Origin: Lanius collurio
Lineage: Eukaryota > Chordata > Aves > Passeriformes > Laniidae
Reading direction: 5' to 3'
DNA length: 64,000 bases
Assembly (NCBI GenBank): GCA_020086605.1
Contig: JACBWW010000070.1
Location: 1,471,385 to 1,535,384 of the forward strand
Below are positions 35,801-48,390 of the stretch, piece by piece (the first letter of the stretch is position 1; every line of letters begins with the position of its first letter). The notes beneath the pieces were generated by a model. It searched no databases, was not told the origin of the DNA, and worked only from the letters and a program-made list of their open reading frames with translations. Both the position numbers and the translations under genes were made by a program.

Positions 35801-38332
35801 GAGAAATAGGCATCAGTTATAAGACAGGTGTTTAGACCGGCAGTATCGTTAACTTCAGGTCAGACCATAAAAGCTGCTGACCATGGAAGAGTTAAATGCA
35901 CAATGTGCTACAGTGAATACACTGTGAGCCATATTTATAGCTGATACAGCAAACTAATTATCATGGCAGGTAAATTACTGACAATCGCATGTCTCACTTA
36001 AGTGTGTCAGAGTGCAGGTAAATTATCTGAATAGGCTGTTGAGCTATTCTGAGTCATTCCAGTTAAGCCTAGATGATGGAGAGAAAAGGTGGATGCTACA
36101 GATACTAACAAAATCCAATCTTATGTCCTTTCTTATTCAAGATGCTTGTAACTAATCCACAATTCAGGGACATACTGTGTTTGAATACTTCTTACAGGAC
36201 AGCATCATGTAGTCATTAAAACCTATAATATGGAAATGTATCATATAGATTATACAATAATTATTATTTTGCATTACAGCACCACAATCTTGCTACAAAT
36301 GATTAAAAAAACATTTTTGTAACTCACAGCACTTTTCATTAGTTCTAATTTGCAAGCCTCAGAATCAAAATATGATTTTCACTCAGACTATTCATGTAGT
36401 CAAGGCCTGACATTCTCAAAGGCACCACTTGTTGCTGGCGGTCTATGTAGTATAGAATAAAACTGAAGTGAAATATATGAGAAAACCAGGAAGAAGTAAA
36501 AATGCCTTAAAAATCGATCAGCACAGATAGTTTTTATACAGAAAAAAATACACTAAAGCTTTATTGTAAATGGAAAAGGCATCAGTAATGTGTGTATTGT
36601 TGTTTATTTAGTACAGGTCCATAGCCTTCAGTACATTTCAAAGCAGCATTTGCTGCTTCTAGATTTGAGTTAGTCTCTCAGTCTTTCTCCTATAGAAAGC
36701 TACCAGCTGTGAACATCAGTAATCCCTTCTTTTTTGTCATAACAAAGTTTCTAGTACCATATCCAGAGATAAATTAGTCTGGTGGGTTTGGAAATGGGAG
36801 TCAGCAAAATTAAAGAAGGAATGAATTACCTAAGAGCAGAACAACAAGGCTGAGAAAAGACTTGTGCTGAGAGTGCTGTTGCATGGATAGATGTACAATA
36901 TAATCAGCATAACAAAGATAATTGCTGTAATTCCAGCCAAAAATTCTGTCCTCAAAATATAAATGAAAATTGCTGCCAAAAATTTTTTACTTTTTCTTTA
37001 TTTTCTGTCAAGTTTAAGTACCTGTTATTATTAAAATTATCTCAAATTCTAGCAGGCAGTTCATTCTTTTTGTTTCCATTAACTGCAAAAGATAAGTGCT
37101 TTAAATCCCTACAGGAAGAGAAATCCACTTATAAATAATAAATGCACTATATTTAAGAAAAAACATTTCTCTATACATCTGTCTTTGTCATTACCTCAAA
37201 TTTGATGCAACTTCAGAGATGATGCCTTTATTGAAAGAAATTACATCAAAAATTATTTTCATGACATGAAGACCTATAATGTCTTAGAGTAACTGGGAAT
37301 CTACTGAATTTTTGAATGGAGAGATCCCTGTCAGTATTGAAAAAACCAGAAAGATCTACAATTTTATAGACAGAAAGTTGATATATCAATGCCATTGAGG
37401 GTGTGAAAATAAGATGAAAACCCCATGAGCTCTGTGTCTGGCACAGGACACCACCAGAGAGCATCACCCAGCAGCTCCCTCCGCGCCTTCCACCACATGG
37501 CCAATACAAACTTAGGCTGCAAAGAGGAAGAAAGTATTTCCATCATCTGAACTCTGCTAGATGTGTATCATTGACACCGTGCTGCCACACACATGCAAAC
37601 AAATGTAGTCCTGCAACAGCAGACAAAGTAATCAGATTAGTTCCTTACCAGGACTCAGCAAATTAGCACTGGCTACCTCAGCACAGTTACAGCCTACCAA
37701 AAATGCACCCTTTCAGAATGGTGCATGCCTGATCTTGTGTCAAAAATGACATTTAGGCTCTGTCTGACACTGACACTGCAGAGCAACATGCAGATCTTAC
37801 CCACAAGCACAGGAGAGAACAAAATGCAAATATTTCACAGGACTTCTGAACCAAAAGTTGTTGCTCAGCAAGGACATGATCTCGCATAAACCAGTTTTAT
37901 AGTTCTACAATGCGAATATCTATACCTTAGCTGAACAGATTTTTCACCTTTTGAAGCCAATGAGAGAAATGGACACTCTTCAAGATACAATTCCTCTTAC
38001 TGTTGAATAGACCTGTTGGTTGGTATTACCATACAAAAATATTTCCTATTTACCTATAACTCATTTGGATTTGGCTAAAAAAACAAAAAAAGTATTGAAA
38101 TATATACCAGAAAATTAGTGAAATCAAAGGACCACTAAATTTGTACTACTCTAGGAAGAGTATGGTCAATATCAATAAAATAGAAAAACTAGCTAATTGA
38201 AAGCATTTTGTTCAGTAACTCACAAGCAGTACATGTACCCACTAGCAATGCTCAGCTACAACAGAGACACCATCACAGTCACCATTGTGCAGATATTTAA
38301 AGAGCAAAACACATAGCCTCCATTCTATCTTA
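29839..38332. other. Unique AT-rich noncoding DNA
   Basis: No gene is recognised. An acceptor-like T18-CTTCCAG at 31418-31441 is followed after about 43 bases by AACAA/GTAAGA, but it makes no useful frame. At 32519-32988 two plus-strand frames of 139 and 112 codons overlap. The longer one is hydrophobic, without motif or promoter context, and within the length expected by chance in 64 kb at this composition. T18 is at 31418-31435. A slightly GC-richer patch at about 37425-37505 is of unknown identity. Confidence 0.6.
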
Positions 38333-38597
38333 GAAAAATGGAATGGTTTGTGTTGGATGGGACCTTAAGATCACCTAGTTCCAGCTCCCTGTCATGGAGG
38401 GAGACCAACCCTCCATTAGACCAGGTTGCCCAGAGCTCCAGCTGGGCCTTGAATGCCTCCAAGGATGGGACATCCACAACTTCTCTGGGCAACACGTTCC
38501 ACTGTCTCACGACCCTCATAGTAAAGAATTTCTTCCTCACAACTGAACTAAGGCTACCCTTTTTCAGTTTAAAGCCATTTGTCCAATGAGAAGACAT
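38325..38597 (-). pseudogene. CR1 ORF2 C-terminal fragment (dead)
   Basis: Ninety open minus-strand codons correspond to the end of CR1 ORF2, the reverse-transcriptase protein. They include FFTMRVVRQWNVLPREVVD and PSLEAFKAQLE, typical of the CR1 C-terminus. The frame continues past the usual end into 3'UTR sequence. The upstream catalytic part is deleted or frameshifted, so no product is expected. Confidence 0.88.
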
Positions 38598-38945
38598 GTC
38601 CCTCTCATGAGGGTGCAGTAGAGGAGAAGAATCACAGCCCTTGACCTGCCAGTTGCGCTGCTTTGATGCATTTTCCAGTCAACTTGTCTTTGTGCCTGGG
38701 ATTGCCCCTACTCAGGTTAATGACTTTATACTTAGTCTTGTTGAACTTCATGAAGTTTGCATAGTCCAAAACTGTCCAGGTCCCTGTGGATGTTATCCCT
38801 TCCCTCCAGCACATTAACTGCACCACACAACTTGGTGTCATCATCAATTTGCTGAGGGTGCACTCAATCCTGCTGTCCATGCCACTGACCCCTTATGAAT
38901 ACCATTTGTCTCTGGTCTCCACTTGGACATATGTCCACTGATAGC
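38333..38945 (-). mobile_element. CR1 LINE, 3' region in two blocks
   Basis: The minus-strand CR1 consists of a 3' block (38333-38600; AATGGTTTGTGTTGGATGGG near 38343, GCCTTGAATGCCTCCAAGGA near 38447) and an upstream reverse-transcriptase block (about 38625-38945; CTTGTTGAACTTCATGAAGTT near 38738, TGAGGGTGCACTCAATCC near 38853). The sequence that normally joins them in CR1 ORF2 is missing, so a deletion lies near 38600-38630. This subfamily (with GTGCCTGGGATTGCCCC near 38688) differs from those at 2588 and 51787. Confidence 0.95.
38632..38880 (-). pseudogene. CR1 ORF2 reverse-transcriptase fragment, frameshifted at active site
   Basis: The frame reads IECTLSKL, then loses the expected phase exactly where the catalytic FADD motif should be. 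The plus-strand GTGTCATCATCAATTTGCTG at about 38836-38855 lacks one or two bases of the FADD codons, giving LMMTPSCVV in place of FADDTKLCG. Further on, NFMKFNKTKYKVINL (a CR1 NLMKFN-type block) and GNPRHKDKL are back in recognisable phase. The reverse transcriptase is inactive. Confidence 0.85.
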
Positions 38946-41900
38946 TAAAGTTCCTAAAATTCCACAGACTGCATCTGTCCTCAGTTCCACTTGTCTTACA
39001 AAATATAGAAGACAAAACGAAACAAAAATTGGACATGATTAAAGATTTAATTTAAAACTGAGGATGAAGTGCTGTGTCCATCGGTCAGTAACTGAGAGAC
39101 TCTGAGACAGAGAGGCTTGCAGACACATACCTGTGCTGCTCAGCTCATCAGTGGGATTGTAAATCTAGGCTGGTTTAATACAGCTGCAAAAGGCAATGCT
39201 CTTCATAAGATGGAGATGTCTTGGATACTGCATTGAAGACTGGAGTCAACACTGCTTTCTTCCTATTAATGGGTCACCTGACTTAAAAGGACTGGGCACA
39301 CTGAATAACATGTATCCCAGATGGTTTTAAGGTTCTGAACCAAGCACTGCTTCTGTCAGCTCCTCACACAGTCAGTGGAGACCTGAATGACCTATAGCAG
39401 TGTCAATCACAATTTAGGCACTTAAGTTAAATGTCTAAATTTAAATGAAATTAATGCAGGCCTGATTAACTGCAAAAAATGGTCTCTTAAGGCCAAACTT
39501 CAGGTATAAAGTTGTAGGAGGAAAGCTATTTACTCCCACAGGCAAATTTTTGTCCAAGACATTCAGAAGTTTCACAAATCAAAAGTGTGATTAATATGGA
39601 GCTGACCCAGGTGAGAAAAGCAGTAGTACCTTGGCCAAAAGCTGAAAACTTACTGTGTTAATATGTGAATTAAAGCTAAATTCGTATAATAATTTGTCAA
39701 ATGTTATATAATTGAAAACCCAGAATTGCTCATCTGACTTCAGTAAACAAAATACCCAAAGTACTTGGCTTTCTAGATTTTCAACACAAATGTGGGCAAT
39801 CTTTTGTTAGTCAGCATAAGGTTTTTTTCCTGATATACAATATATGGCAATGTCAGCATGGTGATAAACACAGACCTTTCTTGACTAGTACTTTTGCCCT
39901 CCATTTCCTAATAATCTGTCATGCAGTCTGCCTCTAAAGCTTTATGATTTTCTGGTATTATGGAGCTGTGGTAGTCATTCCATAGCTAGGGTTGTAATAC
40001 CTTCCATTATAAGCTCAATTAGGCCCTTACATCTAATTTTAACTTCCGACTGTTCTATTAGAAATTTCTCTTGTGTGGTATTCTGAAAGAAGATGACTTT
40101 TTTTTCCCCTAGAAAGTTTGAGGGTAATTGGACAAGGCATTTGTGGAAATGCTGGAAAATCAGTAGTAATTTGCATTTTACATTATCCTAATGTATTTCA
40201 GAACAGCATATCCCCAAAACAGCATGTTGTAGAAAAAGCCAATGTGGTTTATTCTTCTGTCTTCACTGAGGACTGGGGAGTTTATGATCTTTACAGGACT
40301 ATACAGATCTACCAATGCTAGGGGAGAAGCAAAGCTAAAAAGGTTCTCAGAAGTTAGGCTGCTGTGAAAGCTCTTGTTTAGCAAGTAGTCAGCAAAAGCA
40401 GGCTCTGTCAGCATCTACCTGCCTGAGAATACTTTAAAAGACAGAGGTGGGAATAAACAGAAATATAAAATTAATTTTCTCTTACAAAAAAAAAAAGAAA
40501 AAAAAAATCCCCTAAAATTTATTGCTATGAATTTTCATATATGTCTCTCCATTACTTTAGGAAAAGATTTTATTTGAACATTGTACAAGAAATAAGAAAT
40601 TTGTAAGTCAGGAAACTGTAGCATTTTAAAGTAAAATAAATGAAATTTGAAAATCAGACTCTAACACTCTTATGCAAGGTACCAATACCTCCATTATTGC
40701 TTTCTCTTTGTCTTGGTCAGGTAGCTTTTAGGTATAGCTGAAATGCTATATTGACCTTGAATACATTGACATTGAATTTTAGGTAATGATTACCTACCAA
40801 GTAATAAACCACAATGTTGTATTACTGCAAAAACGTAATTTGTTGTAATATAGGTACCATAAAATACTGGAAAAAATATTGCAAGTTTAAGCAAAAACAA
40901 ACTATAATTTTATGTTGTTCTATTCCCCTTTCCCTAGCTTATGAAATATTCTCTCTAAAGTTCTTTAGGACACATGTATATAAAAGTAACATTATTATCA
41001 CAGATAATTGATATATTTTCTAATGTAAATCTCATGCTCTCATTTTCCATAGAAACATAGATTTAGAGAAAGTGCTGTATTTATAAGACTGTAAACTGGG
41101 CAACAAAATCTAGCCATTACAAGTTGAAGACAAATTTACCTCTATCTTGCATTCAAATAAAAGATTATGGTATTATATACACAATTCTTAATATTAATAT
41201 ATTATATACCTTACTGAAAGTTTTAGTGCTGTGTATTTCATGCAATTTTCAGTATTAATAGAATATGTAATTATATAGAACATATAATTATGTCTCAGAG
41301 TAGAGATTGATTATTAACCCAGGTGTATGCAAGGCACAGAAAGAAAATTATTTCACCTAATTTCAGCCACCTAAAATTTAGTCATCATTTCCAAAGTAGT
41401 AGTCCCAAACTCTAATTATTCTATGAAAACAGAGGACACCTCTAGAAAGCAATTTATCCCCTTTGAAGACACCAAGGCAAAGTTCAATTTCTTCAAAATA
41501 GGGATTCTCTGTTTCAAGTATTCTAGGACATGAGACATGAAGATTGGGTTGGCAGACACAACTAAAGGGATCCCTTTGGATCTGTTGCAGAAAGCAACAC
41601 GGGATACCCAAATATTTTAAATGTCACTGGATTCAATGCTTTGGGAACTGAATGCCATCCAGCTGTCAAGTATAAACTAAATACAGAACTTAGTGATTTA
41701 AGTGAGGTAAGAATATTGCCACCCACACTTGCTGGCAGAAACATAAGTCTAACAGGTAGGCTCATTAGTCATGTGACATTATTTTTAAATTATGTTACCT
41801 GAAGCACGGTTAGTACAGGCCTGCCCATCTATGTTGCAGAAGAGTTATACTGTCACAGTGATTCAAGGAAGGTACGAGTGACTTCCATGCCAAGGACAGC

Positions 41901-42289
41901 AAACATAGAGAATTCTATATGTCCTTAACCTGTAAAAGTAATTGCTGTTTAGTAATTAACTATATTAAAAAAACACGTCTTTCAGTCTCACTATCTTTAA
42001 ATGTATGCTTAAAAGTAGCAATTTATAAGCTTTTCCTGAATGAGAGCTTAAAAGATGAAGGTTAGATGCAAGAGAGGCAAAATAATCACTCAAACAAATG
42101 GAAGATAAGAAAGCCAAAAATATTTCCTTCTTTCTAGAGTAATACATTTTCTTGGAAATACACAATGGTCTAACTACAGTGATGCTCCTCTTACAATGAA
42201 AATTTATTCTTAAATGATTTAGCAATTGCAGTGTATGATGAATAAATTATATATGAAGATTAAGTAAGGAAGCATTAGAATGTCAATTG

Positions 42290-42290
<1 letters not shown>

Positions 42291-42319
<29 letters not shown>
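42291..42319 (+). repeat. Pure T29 homopolymer
   Basis: Twenty-nine uninterrupted T, the longest homopolymer of the window. It could be a reverse-strand A tail of a retroposed copy, but the sequence on its 3' side does not look like a known transcript end and has no minus-strand AATAAA close by. Slippage expansion is the simpler reading. The length is likely uncertain in sequencing. Confidence 0.95.
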
Positions 42320-42321
<2 letters not shown>

Positions 42322-43794
42322 CAGAATAAATCCAGGGATACTTTAGCAAGGGGGTTGTAATGTTTGAAAAACCTGTGTGCATTTTTCACAACTAATTTCA
42401 CTGTTCTCCACTGTTCAAGTTGTATTCTAACCGAAACTGGTATTATTTTATGCATGTTAAGGAAGGAGATCTTAAATGAATTTAGGATGTTATTTTTCTT
42501 GTTGAGACACAAACCTTGATGTCTAGAGATGCTCCTGTAATTACAGATTTTTGAAAAGTTAGAGGTGCTTCAGGCAAATTTTGCCAACCTACTCTTCCCC
42601 TTCATGTGTAAATGATGACATATCAACATCTGAACATAGTTATAGGTGTCTACACTTAATAGACTACTGGAGCAATCAATATTAACCAGCTGATTTAGTC
42701 TACAAGTTTCTTGTAGCGTGAAAGAATTTCATGCAGATAATTTACAATTATCTTTCTAATTCAATAAGCTGTCTGACTCCTGTAGCTTAGTCATTTTAAC
42801 ACCAAGGGAGTGATATGTAAGATTTCTTGGTAATCAGCTGTCAATCACATTTTCAGTTAAGGACTTGCCCTACATACAAGTGTGAAAAATACTAAAAAAA
42901 AAAAGTTTCTGTGCTCTTTAACAGTTTCCTATATCAGTATGCCATATATTACTCATATTTCTTCAAACAATTACTGCGTTATTACTGTCTCCTATCAAAG
43001 GACTAGCCAAAAGGATCCATCTCAAATCAATTTAGAATTACAGATTCACTTAATAATTGTGATCTGTAGTACATAGATTTTATTTTTTAGCAGGCACAGA
43101 AAAATATCCCTACCTTTCCTTTAAAATTCCCTCCTGCAAATGAATCAGATGACATCACATGTTAGAAACAGAAATTGTGATTCTTTAAAATAGCATATAT
43201 TTGATAGACTTTAAAAATATTATTAAATCCTTCACTTTATGGTATTTGGCATGAGAAGTTTAATAAGTTCCATTTCAATTTACAGAGGTTTTTGTGTCTG
43301 TACATTACATGAAACTGAAGAAATGCAGAGCGGACAACTCTTCATTCAGAGATAATAACTCACTAAGCCATAAGCCCTGCCTCAAATGAGCTATCGTTTT
43401 TCACTTTTCTTACACATTTGGGAGGCATTAAGTAACACTTCCTGTAAAGGAAGCTTCTTTCCCTATCCAAGGGAAGCACTTTCCTCATACAATGTCTAAA
43501 TAACAAGCCACTTGAAGACAAATATTAGCTGATGAACTTGTGTAATAAAAATACCATGTGTAGGTCATATGTGGGTAAAAGCCCATGGTGAAGATTTTGT
43601 CTCTCAGATATCCTCTGACTGCAGGAATCCTGGACACAGATAGAGAATCTGCTTTCTGTCTGAAGTACTCTATGGTTGAGTTTTGATCCTTTACCATAAA
43701 TCTTCATTTTGCCACAGGATGGTAGAAAGTGTTTTGTGGTCTATGATATACAAGGTCATATAAAATAGATGTTCTGTAGACCCTGTACAGGACA

Positions 43795-43860
43795 CTTACC
43801 TACAATTCATAGGGTTTGAACCAGATTATTTCCAGGCCCATTCTACGCTATGACCCTACT
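43795..43860 (+). mobile_element. Possible very old CR1 3' end
   Basis: TAGGGTTTGAACCAGATTATTTCCAG-like text, followed by CCCATTCTACGCTATGACC, loosely matches the CR1 tail layout (GGTTGGACTAGATGATCTCCAGAGGTCCC...ATTCTATGATTCT). It is short and decayed. No upstream CR1 sequence is readable, so it may be chance. Confidence 0.25.
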
Positions 43861-46800
43861 GTTTGACCTCCAGAGGATAGCATGTAAGATTAGTTCTACA
43901 GGCTATATATTTCATCTTTAACACCCAGAAAATACCTTGGTCCAAGTTTTCGGTCCTGTCACTGCACCTGAACTATGCTTCTGAAGAAATCTAAATGCAA
44001 AGGTTTGAAGTTTTGATGAAGTCCTTGAACTAGAGCTGAATCTGAGGAAAGAATCTGACAGTGATGCTAAGCAACGTGAAATTCTATGTCTGAAGAAGGA
44101 TGAGGAGATAGCTGGGGATCAGTGCTGATTAAAAAACATTTCTACAATCAGACACAGAACTGTGGTGCTCTACATTGCATTTCTGAGGTCTGAACACGCA
44201 CTTGGTTAAATAAAAAATAACATTCCCGTTTATTTCAGTGATTGTTGGACTAAGCTTCTGACAGGAAGCTTGTCACACTTTAAATAGAGGGCAAACCTTC
44301 ACAGCAGCACACTCTTCCACTTACAGTTTTCAGAATACATAATATTTTACAGAAATTACAAATGAAAGTTGCTTCTAGTTTGCCTTCTCTTGATACAGCT
44401 GAGCCTCATAAATTTTAATTGAGCGATATAGAGCAGAGAGTGGGTGAAAAGTAAGTGCCATAGAAAGAAAACAAAAGTGACCTGATATGTGATACCTTTC
44501 TCTCTGTCAAGGCACTTCTCATAAAATATTGTCTAGCACCTTAAGGAAATGAGAATGAATAATAGTCATGGGGATCAGAGGGAAAGAAAGACGTTAAACT
44601 TGTCTTTCTTTCTTTAAAGGTTATTTCTAATATTTATTTAATCTCCTTAATGAGATGTCTGTTGTTGCCCCAGACATACTTGCCTATTTCAACAGGTGAC
44701 AGATTAAACCCCAGACTTCAACTATTAAATGGGAATATCTAGTTAAAGATTTCGTATAAGAATCATTAAAAAAAAAAAATACAAGTGTGCAGAAAATTCA
44801 AAATGTTCAGAAGTGAATGACCCATTCCTGAGTTTTAAATGTTAATTTTATGCTGCTGGTTTTCAAAATAAAAGTGTATATGCCCCAGCATAAAGCATTA
44901 CATGGATATTAAATATATAAGGATGTTAAGAAATCAGCCTATTTACAGTTTATAGGCTATGTCATACTCAGTGTCAGGTTACAAACATCTCTTTGAATCT
45001 GGGCCTTACATGTCTTCTTCTGACTTTCAGCTCAGCATTGAACTAAATCCCACAGATGGTGTTATGAGAAATTCTTGCTTTTATCACAGAGCAGACAACA
45101 AGAGTCATTAAAATTTGATGACTTAAATGGGATAATGTTCAACAAAGAGATGCATGCAATCCAGAATATTTTTCTTTTAATTTCTTGTGTGAAAAATAGC
45201 ATTACTTGGTAATCTATTACCTTGAAATGCTTCAGTTACTGAAAAAATTGGTTGATTATTATAACAGAAAGGTTTTGCAGAGACTGTTCTCTCCAGAATA
45301 GGTGCAGTCTGTACCAAACCTCATAGTCCTTGTCCACAGTTATTCATGAGAAAGGAGGTAATGAAGAGCACAGAAGCTTTCTCTAACCATTAACTTATCT
45401 TTCATCCATAACAGGATGAAAAATCCAGTGACACAAGGGCATGCACCCATCATGTACATGAGAATCTCTCCTGGATTATTCCATTCACATATAGCAGAAT
45501 GGTTATACTCAAATTAGAGAGAAATCAGTGATGAACAGCTACTGTAACTCATATGGGCAAAGAGTAAAGATGGTTGTTGGTTTGGTTCCTTTTCTTCTTT
45601 CTTTCCCCTCAGGGCAAAGTGAATAATGTGAGGGCTCTGCTGCAGCTCAGCAAAGTGATCTTTTTACAGCATAAAAGTGAGGCCGTGTATTGCATGCCCA
45701 GAGGTGTGTAGTAAAGGCATGTATGAGGCTGGGATAATATTGAAGGGAGGAAACAAACCTGCTCCACTCTTTACTACCACAGCCATAAAAAAAAAGAAAA
45801 ATTCTGTCTATGTTTGCAGGTTAGTTGCTAGAAGCATTATGAGCTTCAGCATGACTTATCATTTATGCAATCTGCAGTGTCAGGGAACCTGTTCACCAGG
45901 GGCAACTTGGAACTGAAACTGATTAACACCAGAGATGTACTCACAGTGAGCAGAGAGGAAACATTCAAGCTAAGAGAAGTTTAGGAGTATGTATTCCCCT
46001 GGTATCTGGGGAAAATGTACTTGGAATAGGTAATGGCTTATTATCCTTTCAATGTGTATCCATTTCATCTTGGTTAAGTCTTACTTAAATACTAAGTGAT
46101 TTCTTCTCCATAATGACATGACACAAAGTTTAATCCTGCCAGAGAAGGTATCAAACTTTTGAAGGGAATAGGAAAGCAACAAAATAGTGATTATTATCAC
46201 TTACAATGGTTTATACCAGTGTACAAGAGCTTTCTGTGTTTGCTTTTTAACCCTCTAATGTTCCATTACGTTGTAACTATATCTTCTCTCCTTGCCTTGC
46301 CAATATAGATTCAAACCTTCTTTCCATCGATTCTTTAAGAATTTAGGTAGAAAATTACCTTCATAATTAAAAAATCTCTTGGGTTTCTTCAGTTTGGTTA
46401 TTTTTAAAGCAACATGATCTCTGCATATTAGTGCTAAATAGAAATGGTCTCTTCTCCCTGGCAAAGGCCTAAGCAATATAAAATTCCTGTTTGTAGATAG
46501 ACATTACTGTTATTTCAATGCTTATCACTAAAATTAAAGAGTTAGTTGGTACCACATGATCAAATCAGAATAAGACTGATTTGGGGGGTGTGGAAGAACA
46601 AATGATTCACTGTGAACAATTTAATACCAGTTAGTCTCTTTATCATGTGTCAAATGCCCACAAGTAGCTTAAAATTTTCTCTACTATATTCATTCCCTGT
46701 AACCATTCACCACGTATTTTCTCTAATTTACATGAATTTTAAATTCTTCGTTTGAACTATTTATTCAAAAGCAGTATTATTTTTCTGGACAACATTTTAA

Positions 46801-48159
46801 TTCAATGAATGAATAAATGTAGATGAAGTCAGGTATCTGGTGCAAATAGATTAAAATTTCATAATTTATTCTCTCATATATTTGTGATGTGAAAAGTAAA
46901 CAGATTTTTAGTAGAAAGCTTTCACTAGAATGCCTGCAAGTATTATGTGTGCAACAAGAAGATGTTTAAAAGCTATATTCTGTTTGGTAAGGTACTCTTC
47001 GAGAATGGTAAACTGAATCAACAAAAAATTTTCCCTTACTCTCCCCGCTCAACAAAAAAACCCTCTTTCATGCCAATATTAAAAGAAACAGGTCTGATAC
47101 TAATTTCTTTCTTGAGCCAACTTCCTCTGTGTAGTCTTTAATGTGTTGGCATAAGTTCTGATGTCTCTTTATTTTTCCCTCTTTTTCTCTAACACACTCA
47201 GATATACACTGAACCACCTTATCTGTGAAAAGCTACCAATAGCACCATAGAGGTCAGCCTGACCTCTTGTCCAGTAGTCCTTGCAACAGTGATTTTAGAA
47301 GTGTAATGTGGCCTGTATTTTTACTAGCAAATGTGAAAGCCCTTTCGCAGATCTCTCCTAAACTCTCCTTCCTCTCATTTCAAAGTGCTTTACTGCATTT
47401 TGCATATTCTTTCTCTAAAAGCTAGCTTCAGCAGGAATGATCAAAACAGCTGTAAAAGCCACTCCTTACAATATTTCCTGATGGTGATCAGGATCTCCAT
47501 AGAAGACTATTGAGATGTTACAGTGTTTACCAGAATCTACTACTTTTCAATCCTATTATTCTTTCGCATCATGCTGAACACATTGGTCACTCATTTGTGT
47601 TGCACATGGACTCATTTAAGCATAAGCAAGGTTGAAATTATCCAACTGTTACTACTGTGCTAGGCCATAAAAGAGAAACGTCTCCTGCATGACCCTTCTT
47701 TTTTTTGTTAACACTTATGCCTTTGGCATCATTTTTCTTTAATAGCATCTGTAAAGAGGATCCAAAATTTGTTTTCCTCAAGGTGCCCAATTCAGTGTAG
47801 AGCTAGGTATGAATATCTGCAAATGATGGACACAAGGTTAGTAAAAAAGAAAGGGTCTGAGATGGGTCTTTCATTGGAAGCCATTGTATGGACAGAAGGC
47901 AGCTACTGCTGCTGCCATGTGATGTGCTGACAAAAGCTCTAACTGTTGCTCGGTTTCCTTTTTGTAGCTATACTCACAACTTTTAAGTGCTGAGACTTGA
48001 TTCCCCTTTCCTTTCATGTCTTTTATTTCACCCCTATCACTTCAATATCTTCTCTTGTGAGACTTGCAGGCAGATTATCACTGCAGTAGTATTTTCAACT
48101 TCTTTTTTTTTTTTTTCTTTTTTATCATACCTATACTCTCCAAAATTAGAAATGCCTGA

Positions 48160-48390
48160 TTTTAGACCAGCAGAACTGGTGGTGATAATCATAGTTAGCC
48201 CAGAGTCCAGATACCCTGACAAGCTTATAGGGATGGAGAAACACCCAAGGTCAAGCTGGGAAATCATCAGCAAGCTGAGGATAGGACCAGGTCCAGAGAC
48301 AGCAAGAAGAGTCAGACATAGCCCAAGAATTTCTGGGCAGGTTTACAGTGATGAGACAGGTCTGAGGTCAAGACAGAAAGTCGAGTCTGC
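48160..48390. repeat. Unclassified GC-richer segment, possible interspersed repeat
   Basis: About 230 bases with a base composition and texture unlike the flanks: CCAGAGTCCAGATACC, GACCAGGTCCAGAGACAGC, TCTGAGGTCAAGACAGAAAG. It lies in the 3' half of a 168-codon plus-strand open frame (47987-48493). The repeated GTCCAGA/GTCAAGA phrasing is what I would expect of a decayed transposon or LTR fragment, not a protein gene, but I cannot name a family. Confidence 0.3.

Noticed and set aside
40220..40321. Peptide VEKANVVYSSVFTEDWG resembling the LINE segment before the reverse transcriptase (KANVLNxxFxSVFT)
   Set aside because: The match is about 15 residues with a gap, and no other LINE block is readable on either side.
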